From SFTJ01 sp051871555 (lineage in GTDB: Bacteria > Bacteroidota > Bacteroidia > Bacteroidales > Muribaculaceae), in contig JBJECZ010000191.1 of NCBI GenBank assembly GCA_051871555.1, positions 1 through 15,078 of the forward strand: a DNA stretch of 15,078 nucleotides, in the 5' to 3' direction. This document shows, in pieces, positions 1 to 7,594 of this stretch. The position numbers and the translations under genes were made by a program. The notes under the pieces are model-generated. The model had not been told where the DNA came from. It saw only the letters and a list, made by a program, of their open reading frames with translations, and searched no databases. Every line of letters starts with the position of its first letter. Positions within the stretch are counted from its first letter, which is position 1.

Positions 1-1
1 A

Positions 2-235
2 GGATTGACTAAAGAACTGAGTTTAACTGCTGAACAGCAGAAGAAAATCACGGCAATCTACACCGATTTCGACAACAAGCGAAAGCAGAACACCGACATG
101 TCGAGAGAGCAGATGCAAGCCGAACGCGAGAAGCTCGACAAGCAAGTGAGCGCCCTTCTCACCGACGAGCAAAAAAAGAAATTCGAAACCATGAAGCAAT
201 CGCGTCGTGGTGGCGGCGGCAAGCGTCAGAAGTAA
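2..235 (+). CDS. LTxxQ/Spy-like small periplasmic protein, 3' end only
   Basis: The reading frame is open from the first bases of the window and ends at TAA 233-235, so only the last 77 or so residues are visible and the start and signal peptide lie outside. The visible part is charged and helical. It has an L-S-L-T-A-E-Q-Q start, a central run rich in Lys, Arg, Glu and Gln, then L-L-T-D-E-Q-K-K-K-F and a basic, glycine-rich tail (S-R-R-G-G-G-G-K-R-Q-K). Two spaced LTxxQ-like motifs are typical of small helical Spy/CpxP-type and DUF4890-type envelope proteins, which in other bacteria act as periplasmic chaperones or metal sensors. The exact role here is not known. The TTG at 5-7 is in frame but is unlikely to be the real start, because the conserved region already begins there. 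Confidence 0.6.
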   Translation, partial: GLTKELSLTAEQQKKITAIYTDFDNKRKQNTDMSREQMQAEREKLDKQVSALLTDEQKKKFETMKQSRRGGGGKRQK

Positions 236-265
236 AAGCGCAATAGCCATAGAATTGAAACGAAC

Positions 266-313
266 AGAGCCGACTCATCATAACAATATGACCCGAGCCG
301 GCTCTCTCTTTGT
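266..313 (+). terminator. possible terminator after the Spy-like gene
   Basis: AGAGCCG (266-272) pairs perfectly with CGGCTCT (299-305), and a T-rich stretch (CTCTTTGTT) follows. The loop of 26 bases is long and the T tract is interrupted, so this is a weak candidate for ending the upstream transcript. Confidence 0.35.
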
Positions 314-354
314 TCCGAAAATGCGCTTATAATATCAAAACAAAAAAAACGATT

Positions 355-400
355 CCTAAACTAAATTATGACAAACCGCATGCCGTAACCGCGCGAGCGG
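355..400 (+). repeat. dispersed intergenic repeat, copy A
   Basis: This segment shares an ordered set of blocks with 1594-1637: CCTAAACT, then an A/T-rich stretch, CAAA, GCATGC, and AACCGCGCGAGCGG. The last block (387-400) is identical over 14 bases in both copies. The two copies flank the LytTR regulator gene and both lie in non-coding DNA. A mobile or REP-like origin is inferred. Confidence 0.55.
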
Positions 401-467
401 ATAATATAGCAGATAGTCAGATGATTATATATATTGCGATGAAAGCGCCGAAGGTGCTTCACTATGC

Positions 468-503
468 TTAACCGTGGGTTGCGCTTCGCTCACCCCGGGC
501 TAA
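468..503. repeat. REP-like imperfect palindrome
   Basis: An imperfect inverted repeat has left arm TTAACCGTGGGT (468-479) and right arm ACCCCGGGCTAA (492-503) around CGCTTCGCTC (482-491). The reverse complement of that centre, GAGCGAAGCG, recurs at 1664-1673 in the intergenic region on the other side of the LytTR gene. The rest of the 236-577 gap holds no gene that I can support. Confidence 0.4.
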
Positions 504-577
504 GTGCCTCGCCTATGTTCGGCTTCACACCTTTCAGGCGACATGGCGTATGATATTTTCGAGAATGCAAAAAACGC

Positions 578-1396
578 CTAAGGCTGTTCACTCAATATTG
601 CCATCACCGCCTGGGCATAGGTCTTGCCTATTGGCAATTCTTTGTCGCCAATAAACACCCTTGTGCCCGAGAACCCGCTGATTCGGCCATTTGCCACCAC
701 ATAGGAGCGATGTATTCGCACAAACCTGTCGTGCGGCAGCGAGGCGAGTGTGCCCGAAAGCGTGGCTTTCGACATCAAATGGCTGCCGTCGGCAAGGTGA
801 AATTTCACATAGTTGCCTATCGCCTGAATATATTCAATGTCATCCACGTTCAGAGGCACGTTTCTATAGTCGCACTTGAGCACTATTTGCGGCTGGGCGT
901 GCAGGCTCTGCTGCGGCGTGGGCTGAGATGACTTGTGTTGCAGCTCATCAACAGGCGGCTGCACCATTTGGCGGCTGCGCCCACGGCTGTACATGCCCAC
1001 AGCAAAACTGAACATCACCACAATGATGTAGTGCAGCCAAACAGCTTGCCTATTTGGGCGAATGCCCCACACCGGAATGTCCACTCTCTCGGTCGTGGCG
1101 TGCTGCTGCCGCAAGTGATAGTAGGGCGAAGTGATTTTGTAAGCCGAAAATCCCGCCGTTATCGTCAACGACAGTGCAATGCATGCCACTGCTGCCGTGA
1201 GTCTTCGCCTCGGCAAAAACAGCCTGGGCACCACATAATACCTGAATAGGAAATACGTGGCATAAAGCCACACCACAAACAAGCCGAAATACAACGGAGC
1301 CGTGGCCCACCACCGCTCCACAGGGAAGGCGATGATGAGCACCGGCAACAGCACAACGCAAAATGCCGTGTCAACCAATGCGTTAATCTTTTTCAC
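578..1396 (-). CDS. membrane-anchored LytTR-family transcriptional regulator
   Basis: Predicted DNA-binding regulator of 272 residues that sits in the inner membrane. Counting from the GTG at 1396, the N-terminal half has four hydrophobic segments at about residues 10-25, 34-53, 66-85 and 119-135. A Gln/Pro-rich linker follows. A LytTR domain (about 171-268) ends the protein, with the hallmarks E-Y-I-Q-A-I-G-N-Y-V, M-S-K-A-T-L-S-G-T-L and F-V-R-I-H-R-S-Y-V-V (225-234). There is no response-receiver domain, so it is not a classical two-component partner; membrane segments fused directly to LytTR are a known architecture. The start is not an ATG. GTG 1396 gives V-K-K-I-N-A-L-V-D and TTG 1414 adds six residues; an in-frame stop at 1445-1447 excludes anything longer. 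It is divergent from the efflux operon, which makes regulation of that operon plausible but unproven. Confidence 0.85.
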   Translation of the reverse strand: MKKINALVDTAFCVVLLPVLIIAFPVERWWATAPLYFGLFVVWLYATYFLFRYYVVPRLFLPRRRLTAAVACIALSLTITAGFSAYKITSPYYHLRQQHATTERVDIPVWGIRPNRQAVWLHYIIVVMFSFAVGMYSRGRSRQMVQPPVDELQHKSSQPTPQQSLHAQPQIVLKCDYRNVPLNVDDIEYIQAIGNYVKFHLADGSHLMSKATLSGTLASLPHDRFVRIHRSYVVANGRISGFSGTRVFIGDKELPIGKTYAQAVMAILSEQP

Positions 1397-1593
1397 GCTT
1401 CGTAGCTGTAACAAAAAAATACTTTTTTCTGACGTGCTCGGGAATTATTTGGTAAATTCCCAAAGAACTGCCTACGATTAGAGGAGGCTCGCGCCTAAAA
1501 GTTAAATCGCAAATAGGCTGCCGATGAAAAAACCACAAAAAAACGCCTATCTTCGCACACTGGCGCTCAAAAACAGAAAGTAACCTAAAAATA

Positions 1594-1637
1594 CCTAAAC
1601 TTAAAATGGCAAATAGCATGCACAACCGCGCGAGCGG
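1594..1637 (+). repeat. dispersed intergenic repeat, copy B
   Basis: Same order of blocks as 355-400: CCTAAACT, CAAA, GCATGC, AACCGCGCGAGCGG. Here the last block (1624-1637) lies within a perfect hairpin, CAACCGC (1623-1629), GCGA loop, GCGGTTG (1634-1640). Copy A has lost the right-hand end of that hairpin. Confidence 0.55.
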
Positions 1638-1713
1638 TTGCAATTCGACCCCATGTTGAGGGCGAGCGAAGCGATGCCGGCTACGTGGGAGAAAGACGAT
1701 GCAACTCAATAAC

Positions 1714-1734
1714 ATTAACCGCCGCGCGGTTAAT
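1714..1734. promoter_or_regulatory. perfect 9-bp palindrome upstream of the efflux operon
   Basis: ATTAACCGC (1714-1722), a three-base centre CGC, then GCGGTTAAT (1726-1734). It lies 122 bp upstream of the probable -7 box of the efflux operon, in the LytTR/efflux divergent region of about 500 bp (1397-1893). It could be an operator for a dimeric repressor or another REP-like hairpin. AACCGC also occurs in the repeat at 1624, which favours the second view. I saw no gene in 1397-1893. Confidence 0.4.
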
Positions 1735-1855
1735 GACGCCGACAATCGAGCGGTGGCATGATTGTGGCAGTGGCGGGGGCTGAATTTTGTCACCGAAAAA
1801 CGTGAGTTTGTCACCTGATGGGCGTGGGGCGGTGAGCAGAGAATGTTTTTGTGGC

Positions 1856-1863
1856 TATTTTTG
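1856..1863 (+). promoter_or_regulatory. probable -7 box of the efflux operon
   Basis: TATTTTTG fits the Bacteroidota TAnnTTTG consensus and would start transcription near 1870, about 24 bases before the ATG at 1894. No good -33 TTTG is seen at the usual distance. If correct, it excludes the earlier in-frame ATG at 1843 as the start of the adaptor. Confidence 0.4.
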
Positions 1864-1893
1864 CGCCGCAAAAAGATTTTAATCGCAAAAACT

Positions 1894-3009
1894 ATGTATA
1901 TCCAACGAAAAATGTTTGCCGCCCTTGTCATGGGGTTGGCGTTGATTGCTTGCAAGAACCAGTCGGGAACCGATTCGGAAGGCGCCGAATACAAAACAAT
2001 GACGGTGAAGCAAGAAAACCGTATGCTAAAATCGGAATACACCGCTCGGCTGCAAGGCTGTCAGGTGGTGGAAGTGCGTCCGCAAGTGAGCGGCACAATC
2101 ACGCGCATCTGCTTCAGCGAAGGCGATAAAATTCGCCGAGGCCAAACGCTGTTTGTAATCGATCAGGTTCCGTATCGGGCGGCATTGCTCGAAGCATCGG
2201 GCAATGTGGGCAGCGCCAAGGCAAAACTTGCCACAGCCAAATTGAATTATGAGAGTGCGCGTGCGCTCAAGCAGAAGAATGTTGTGAGCGACTACGATGT
2301 GAATGCTGCACGCAACGAGGTGAACGCTGCCGAAGCAGCTTTGCAGGTGGCTATTGCACAAGAAACCGCGGCACGAAACAATTTGTCGTACACCGAGGTG
2401 AAAAGCCCCGTCGACGGTGTGGCAGGCATGATAGCCTATCGCGTGGGCGCACTTGTGAGCAGCAGCATCGCAAAACCGCTCGTAACCGTGAGCGATGCAA
2501 GCATAACGTATGCCTATTTCTCGCTCACCGAAAGCCGGATAGTGGATTTGATTAGCCAGTATGGCACAATCGACAAATTCATTGCCAAGAAGCCGGAGGT
2601 GGAATTGCGCATGAGCAATGGCAACATATATTCTCACAAGGGCGTGATTGCTGCCGTGAGCGGGATTGTAACCGAAGGAACCGGCGCCGTGACTTTGAGA
2701 GCCGACTTTGCGAATGCCGAGGGCTTGCTGCGAGATGGTGGCAGCGGTGCCGTGATTCTATCGTCGGAGCGCACCGGCTGCATTGTAGTTCCGCAATCGG
2801 CAACCTACGAGCTGCAGAACAAAGTGTTTGCCTATAAAGTGGTTGATGGCAAGGCGGTGTCGACGCAAATCACAACCACCCCGCTTAGCGGCGGCACCGA
2901 GTGCATAGTGGAGTCGGGCCTCAGCAGCGGCGATGTAATCATTGCCGAGGGCGCCGGACTTGTGAGAGAAGGTGACTTAGTTAAACAAACATCCAAAAAT
3001 ACAAAATAA
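1894..3009 (+). CDS. RND efflux membrane fusion protein (AcrA/MexA-like lipoprotein adaptor)
   Basis: Periplasmic adaptor of 371 residues that bridges the RND pump to the outer-membrane channel. It starts with M-Y-I-Q-R-K, a hydrophobic stretch and a lipobox L-I-A-C ending at Cys20, so it should be an inner-membrane-anchored lipoprotein. Domains in order: first lipoyl half (about 58-92, with V-R-P-Q-V-S-G-T-I and G-D-K-I-R-R-G-Q), alpha-helical hairpin (95-165, Ala/Glu/Lys-rich), second lipoyl half (168-200, with V-K-S-P-V-D-G), beta-barrel (about 200-290) and membrane-proximal domain to the end. Length and order are normal for the AcrA family. ATG 1894 is preferred over ATG 1843, because it gives a standard lipoprotein signal and lies downstream of the candidate -7 box. 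The pump gene follows after 9 bases, so the two are surely co-transcribed. The substrate cannot be told from sequence. Confidence 0.93.
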   Translation: MYIQRKMFAALVMGLALIACKNQSGTDSEGAEYKTMTVKQENRMLKSEYTARLQGCQVVEVRPQVSGTITRICFSEGDKIRRGQTLFVIDQVPYRAALLEASGNVGSAKAKLATAKLNYESARALKQKNVVSDYDVNAARNEVNAAEAALQVAIAQETAARNNLSYTEVKSPVDGVAGMIAYRVGALVSSSIAKPLVTVSDASITYAYFSLTESRIVDLISQYGTIDKFIAKKPEVELRMSNGNIYSHKGVIAAVSGIVTEGTGAVTLRADFANAEGLLRDGGSGAVILSSERTGCIVVPQSATYELQNKVFAYKVVDGKAVSTQITTTPLSGGTECIVESGLSSGDVIIAEGAGLVREGDLVKQTSKNTK

Positions 3010-3018
3010 CTAACCGCC

Positions 3019-6000
3019 ATGTCAGTAAAAACATTTATTGACCGTCCTATTCTATCGGCGGTTATTTCAATTGCAATCGTGATTGTAGGGCTTATCGGGC
3101 TTTCGCAGTTGCCCATCGAGCAGTTCCCCGACATTGCTCCGCCAACGGTGCGTGTCAGTGCCACCTACACCGGAGCAAATGCCGAGACGGTGATGAAAAG
3201 CGTAATCACTCCGCTTGAAGAGCAGCTCAACGGCGTTGAAAACATGATGTATATGACTTCAACAGCCACCAACACAGGTGCTGCCACGGTGAGTGTGTAT
3301 TTCCGTCAAGGCACCGACCCCGACATGTCGGTGGTGAACGTGCAAAACCGTGTGTCGTCGGCACAAGGATTGCTGCCTGCCGAAGTCACCAAGTCGGGCG
3401 TCACCGTGCGCAAACGCCAAAACAGTTCGCTCAAAGCCGTCACCCTATATTCGCCCGACGACTCTTACGATGCCAACTTCCTCACCAACTATATGAAAAT
3501 CAACATCGAGCCGCAGATATCGCGCATTGCCGGCGTGGGCGAGGTGAACATTTGGGGAGCAAGTTACTCAATGCGCATCTGGCTCGACCCGCTGAAGATG
3601 GCGCAATATGGCTTGATGCCGTCGGATATTTCCACTGTTCTTGCCGAGCAAAACGTAGAGTCGCCTACGGGCACCCTCGGAGCCGAATCGACCAGCACAT
3701 TCCAATATGTGCTCAAGTATCGCGGACGTTATGAGCAAGAAACCGACTATGGCAACATGGTCATCAAGTCGCTGCCCACGGGCGAAGTGTTGCGCCTTAA
3801 GGACGTGGCAACAATCGAACTTGGAGCCGAGAACTATGCACTGCTCAGCCAAACGAGTGGGCATCCCGGCGCCAACTGCATGATTGCTCAGACCTCCGGC
3901 TCAAACGCCAACGAAATCATCAAACAGATTGATGCAACATCAGCGCAGATATCCGAATCGCTGCCTAAAGGCATGGTGCTCACCGACATTATGAGCACTA
4001 AAGATTTTCTTGATGCATCGATTGAAAACGTGGTGGAAACCTTGCTGCTTGCCATAGTGTTGGTGGTGCTGGTGGTGTATTTGTTTCTTCACGACCTGCG
4101 GGCAACCCTCATCCCTGCGCTTGCCATCATAGTGTCGCTCGTTGGCACATTTGCATTTATCTATGCCGCCGGGTTCAGCCTTAATCTTTTGACGCTGTTT
4201 GCAATTGTGCTGGTTATCGGCACGGTGGTGGACAACGCAATAGTTGTGGTTGAAGCTGTTCAGGCGAAATTCGACGAGGGCTACACTTCAGCCTATCAAG
4301 CCACAGTTGATGCTCTTGGAGGGCTTACCTCGGCACTTGTCACCACCACGGTGGTGTTTATGGCTGTGTTTATTCCCGTGTGCTTTATGGGAGGCACAAC
4401 CGGCACTTTCTACACCCAATTCGGACTCACCATGGCTGTGGCTGTTGCCATTTCGCTGGTGAATGCGCTCACGCTTAGTCCGGCGCTGTGTGCGCTCATA
4501 ATGCGCCCGCCGAAGCTGCAAGCCGGCAACGCTAAGCCCACGTTCTCGCAGCGTTTTCATTTTGCCTTCGACCATTCGTTCCGTCATCTGCTTGGCAGCT
4601 ATAGCCGTGGCGTAGCATTTTTGTTTCGTCACAAATACTTAGCATCGTTCTCTGTAGTGGCGGCAGTTGCTTTGCTGGCTTGGCTTTTGAACATCACCAA
4701 GACCGGTCTTGTGCCTCAAGAAGACATGGGCACAATCAACATCAATGTGCAAACGGCACCGGGCAGCAGCCTCGCCGAAACCGAAAAGGTGATGAATGAG
4801 GTGGATAATGCCATACGCGATATTGAGCAGGTGAAAATCTATTCTCGTGTAACCGGCAAGGATGCTCGTCACAACCAATCATCGTCGGCTGGCTCGTTCA
4901 CGCTCAGGCTTAAGCCATGGGACCAGCGCACCAAAGCCGGCGACGACCAGAATGCAGTGATTGAGGAAATCTACCGCCGCACCGACCATATAAAAACGGC
5001 GCAAATACGCGTTTCCACTCAGCCAATGATTTCGGGCTATGGCACAAGCGACGGTTTTGAACTATATGTGCAAGACAAAAAAGGCGGAAGCGTTGACGAC
5101 CTGCTCAAATACACCCGCAACTTCATCGACGCCATGAACAAGAAACCCGAAATATCGAGGGCTTACACCACTTTCGACAACAAATATCCGCAATATCAGG
5201 TCGACGTCGACGCCGCCCTTTGCAAGCGCAATGGCGTGTCGCCAACCGATGTGCTGAACACGTTGGCAGGATATGTTGGCGGCAGCTATTCAAGCAACTT
5301 GAACCGCTTCACCAAGCTCTATCGCGTGATGGTGCAGGCATCGCCTGAGTTCAGGCTCGACACCTCGGCTCTCAACAACATATTTGTGCGCAACAGCAGC
5401 GGTGAGATGTCGCCATTAGCTCAATACGTCACGCTCACACGCGTATATGGCTCGGAGAGTCTGTCGCGCTTCAATCTTTTCTCAGCCATAGCCGTTTACG
5501 GCACGCCAGCCGAGGGCTACAGTTCGGGTCAAGCCATCAATGCAGTGCGTGAGGCTGCCCGAGAGGCGCTGCCCGAAGGCTACGGCTATGAATTCGGCGG
5601 CATGGCGCGCGAAGAAGCCGGTTCGTCGGGCACCACAACGCAAGTGTTTGTGATTTGCATAGTTTTCATCTATCTTATCCTCTGCGCCCTTTACGAGAGC
5701 GTTATGATACCTTTTGCTGTGATTCTCTCGGTGCCGTTTGGGCTTGCCGGCAGCTTCATCTTTGCCCAGATATGGGGACTTGAAAACAACATTTACATGC
5801 AAACAGGACTGATTATGCTCATAGGTCTACTCTCAAAAACAGCCATCCTGCTCACGGAATATGCCTCGAGCCACCGGCGTAAAGGTATGTCAATCAGCGC
5901 TGCCGCCATGGCAGCAGCAAAAGCTCGATTACGACCCATCCTCATGACCTCATTGACAATGATTTTTGGCATGCTGCCGCTGATGTTTGCCAAAGGCGTA

Positions 6001-7506
6001 GGAGCCAATGGCAACATGTCGGTGGGCGTTGGCACCGTTGGCGGGATGTTGCTTGGCACCGTGGCTTTGCTCTTTGTGGTGCCGCCGTTGTTCATCGTGT
6101 TCCAGTGGCTGGAGGAACGCTTTGTGCATTTCAAGCCCAAACGTGCGGCTTTGCCATTAGCTGCAATAGCAGTAGGCGTGTGTCTGAACAGCTGCGGCGT
6201 GTATGGCACTTATTCGCGTCCCGAGCAATGCAACCCCACCGAACAGCTTTTGCGCGACAACGTTGCTTATGCCGATTCTGCCGCACCTATGACTGTGGCA
6301 TGGAGGCAGTTTTTCACCGACCCTGATTTGCAGTCTCTCATCGAGGCAGCCGTTGAACGTAACACCGACCTAAACGTGGCTCGCCTGCAAATCGAGGAGG
6401 CTCAGGCTACGCTCATGGGTGCAAAGTTGTCGTATTTGCCGTCGCTTTCGCTCAATCCGCAAGCCGGTGTAAGCCATTACGACGGCGACACCAAACGAAC
6501 ATATAACCTTGGCGCAACAGCTTCGTGGGAACTCGACATCTTTGGCAAGGTGACCAACGCCAAGCGCGAAGCGGCGGCGGCTCTTGTTCAATCGCAGGCT
6601 TACGTTAAGGCTGTGCAAACATCGCTTGTTGCCACCGTAGCCGAGAATTACTACTCGCTTGTGATGCTCGACGAGCAACTTGCAATTTCGGAGGCTACGC
6701 TCAACCTTTGGGACGAAACCATCACCACCCTTCAGGCACTGGTTGAAGCCGGCAAAGCGAACGACGTGGCTGTGCATCAGGCGCGTGCTTCGCGCAATGC
6801 ACTGGAAGCCTCGGTGCTGACGCTGAAGAAAAGCGTGAATGAAATTGAAAACAGCTTGGCAGCGCTGACAAAAATGCCGCCCGCTCCAATAAAGCGCGGA
6901 AAACTTGCCAATCAAACTTTGGGGGCATCGATATCGAAGGGCGTTTCGCTGGAGGCGCTTGCCGCTCGCCCCGATGTGCAGCAAGCCGAAGCCGCCCTTG
7001 CCCAGACATTCTATTCAACCAACATAGCACGTTCGGCTTTCTATCCGAGCATTGTTCTGTCGGGGTCAGTTGGCTGGACCAACAACGGTGGCGGCGCAAT
7101 CATCAATCCCGGCAAATGGATGTCGTCGGCTCTTGCTTCGCTCACGGCTCCGCTGTTCAGCAAAGGCACTCTCACGGCAAACCTGCGCATTGCCGAGGCT
7201 CGGCAGCAGGAAGCGTTGCTCCGATTTGAGCAGACGCTTTTCGATGCCGGCAACGAGGTGAACAACGCCATTATCGAATGGCAGACTGCCGACGGAAGAA
7301 TGGCGTGCGACCGACGCCAAATTGAAGAATTGCAGCAGGCTGTGGAACGAAGCAAATGGCTGATGCAATACACCTCAGCCAACTATCTTGAAGTGCTCAC
7401 TGCCCAGCAATCGCTTTTGAGCGCACAGCTCACTCTGGCACAGGACGCATCGAGCCGTATTGCTGCAGCCATACACCTGTATCACTCACTTGGCGGAGGA
7501 GTGTGA
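3019..7506 (+). CDS. fused RND (AcrB-type) pump and TolC/NodT-type outer-membrane lipoprotein
   Basis: One uninterrupted 1495-codon frame encodes two normally separate proteins. Residues 1-1035 are a complete HAE1-type RND pump: TM1 at about 9-29, porter and docking repeats, TM2 at about 338-358, the TM4 motif V-V-D-N-A-I-V-V-V-E at 403-412, K940 in TM10, R970 and T977 in TM11, and TM12 at about 1008-1028. Residues 1036-1495 are a complete outer-membrane factor. It has a basic H-F-K-P-K-R segment, a hydrophobic stretch, the lipobox L-N-S-C with Cys1059, then two OEP repeats (about 1085-1270 and 1300-1490) with W-E-L-D-I-F-G and Y-L-E-V-L-T-A-Q-Q-S-L-L. AcrB-like pumps end in the cytoplasm, so the junction has the right topology for a second, internal lipoprotein signal. 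The position usually taken by the second TM4 aspartate (AcrB D408) is Asn406. Separate translation of the channel from GTG 6124 is an alternative. Drug or other export is expected, but the substrate is unknown. Confidence 0.93.
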   Translation: MSVKTFIDRPILSAVISIAIVIVGLIGLSQLPIEQFPDIAPPTVRVSATYTGANAETVMKSVITPLEEQLNGVENMMYMTSTATNTGAATVSVYFRQGTDPDMSVVNVQNRVSSAQGLLPAEVTKSGVTVRKRQNSSLKAVTLYSPDDSYDANFLTNYMKINIEPQISRIAGVGEVNIWGASYSMRIWLDPLKMAQYGLMPSDISTVLAEQNVESPTGTLGAESTSTFQYVLKYRGRYEQETDYGNMVIKSLPTGEVLRLKDVATIELGAENYALLSQTSGHPGANCMIAQTSGSNANEIIKQIDATSAQISESLPKGMVLTDIMSTKDFLDASIENVVETLLLAIVLVVLVVYLFLHDLRATLIPALAIIVSLVGTFAFIYAAGFSLNLLTLFAIVLVIGTVVDNAIVVVEAVQAKFDEGYTSAYQATVDALGGLTSALVTTTVVFMAVFIPVCFMGGTTGTFYTQFGLTMAVAVAISLVNALTLSPALCALIMRPPKLQAGNAKPTFSQRFHFAFDHSFRHLLGSYSRGVAFLFRHKYLASFSVVAAVALLAWLLNITKTGLVPQEDMGTININVQTAPGSSLAETEKVMNEVDNAIRDIEQVKIYSRVTGKDARHNQSSSAGSFTLRLKPWDQRTKAGDDQNAVIEEIYRRTDHIKTAQIRVSTQPMISGYGTSDGFELYVQDKKGGSVDDLLKYTRNFIDAMNKKPEISRAYTTFDNKYPQYQVDVDAALCKRNGVSPTDVLNTLAGYVGGSYSSNLNRFTKLYRVMVQASPEFRLDTSALNNIFVRNSSGEMSPLAQYVTLTRVYGSESLSRFNLFSAIAVYGTPAEGYSSGQAINAVREAAREALPEGYGYEFGGMAREEAGSSGTTTQVFVICIVFIYLILCALYESVMIPFAVILSVPFGLAGSFIFAQIWGLENNIYMQTGLIMLIGLLSKTAILLTEYASSHRRKGMSISAAAMAAAKARLRPILMTSLTMIFGMLPLMFAKGVGANGNMSVGVGTVGGMLLGTVALLFVVPPLFIVFQWLEERFVHFKPKRAALPLAAIAVGVCLNSCGVYGTYSRPEQCNPTEQLLRDNVAYADSAAPMTVAWRQFFTDPDLQSLIEAAVERNTDLNVARLQIEEAQATLMGAKLSYLPSLSLNPQAGVSHYDGDTKRTYNLGATASWELDIFGKVTNAKREAAAALVQSQAYVKAVQTSLVATVAENYYSLVMLDEQLAISEATLNLWDETITTLQALVEAGKANDVAVHQARASRNALEASVLTLKKSVNEIENSLAALTKMPPAPIKRGKLANQTLGASISKGVSLEALAARPDVQQAEAALAQTFYSTNIARSAFYPSIVLSGSVGWTNNGGGAIINPGKWMSSALASLTAPLFSKGTLTANLRIAEARQQEALLRFEQTLFDAGNEVNNAIIEWQTADGRMACDRRQIEELQQAVERSKWLMQYTSANYLEVLTAQQSLLSAQLTLAQDASSRIAAAIHLYHSLGGGV
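6111..6195 (+). other. pump/channel junction: internal SD-like site, GTG and lipoprotein signal
   Basis: GGAGG (6111-6115) stands 8 bases before an in-frame GTG (6124-6126, codon 1036). Read from there, the frame gives a 24-residue lipoprotein signal: basic start, hydrophobic core, lipobox Leu-Asn-Ser-Cys with Cys at 6193-6195. A protein from this GTG would have 460 residues, the usual size of a NodT/OprM-type channel. Asn at -2 is off the strict lipobox consensus. Bacteroidota rarely rely on SD sequences, so initiation here is only a possibility. Confidence 0.5.
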
Positions 7507-7556
7507 AGCACATCACATTGTTAAAGCAATGATAGACAAATTACACGTTTTTTTTG

Positions 7557-7564
7557 TAAATTTG
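7557..7564 (+). promoter_or_regulatory. probable -7 box of the GTPase gene
   Basis: TAAATTTG matches TAnnTTTG and lies 30 bases before the ATG at 7595. No clear -33 TTTG is present at 19-21 bp upstream, so strength is uncertain. It suggests that the GTPase gene is transcribed apart from the efflux operon. Confidence 0.4.
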
Positions 7565-7594
7565 CGGGAGTTTTTCTTATAAATCATTATCGTT

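Noticed and set aside
1843..1893. ATG 1843 as start of the adaptor
   Set aside because: It would lie upstream of the likely transcription start and would place extra basic residues before an already complete lipoprotein signal starting at 1894.
1383..2042. 219-codon minus-strand frame across the divergent intergenic region
   Set aside because: It would start inside the adaptor gene in antisense and overlap the LytTR start; low-complexity, no homology, and it crosses the repeats and the palindrome.
7516..7531. CATTG/CAATG hairpin after the pump operon as terminator
   Set aside because: The stem has only five pairs and no T tract directly after it. The T run at 7548-7555 is too far away.
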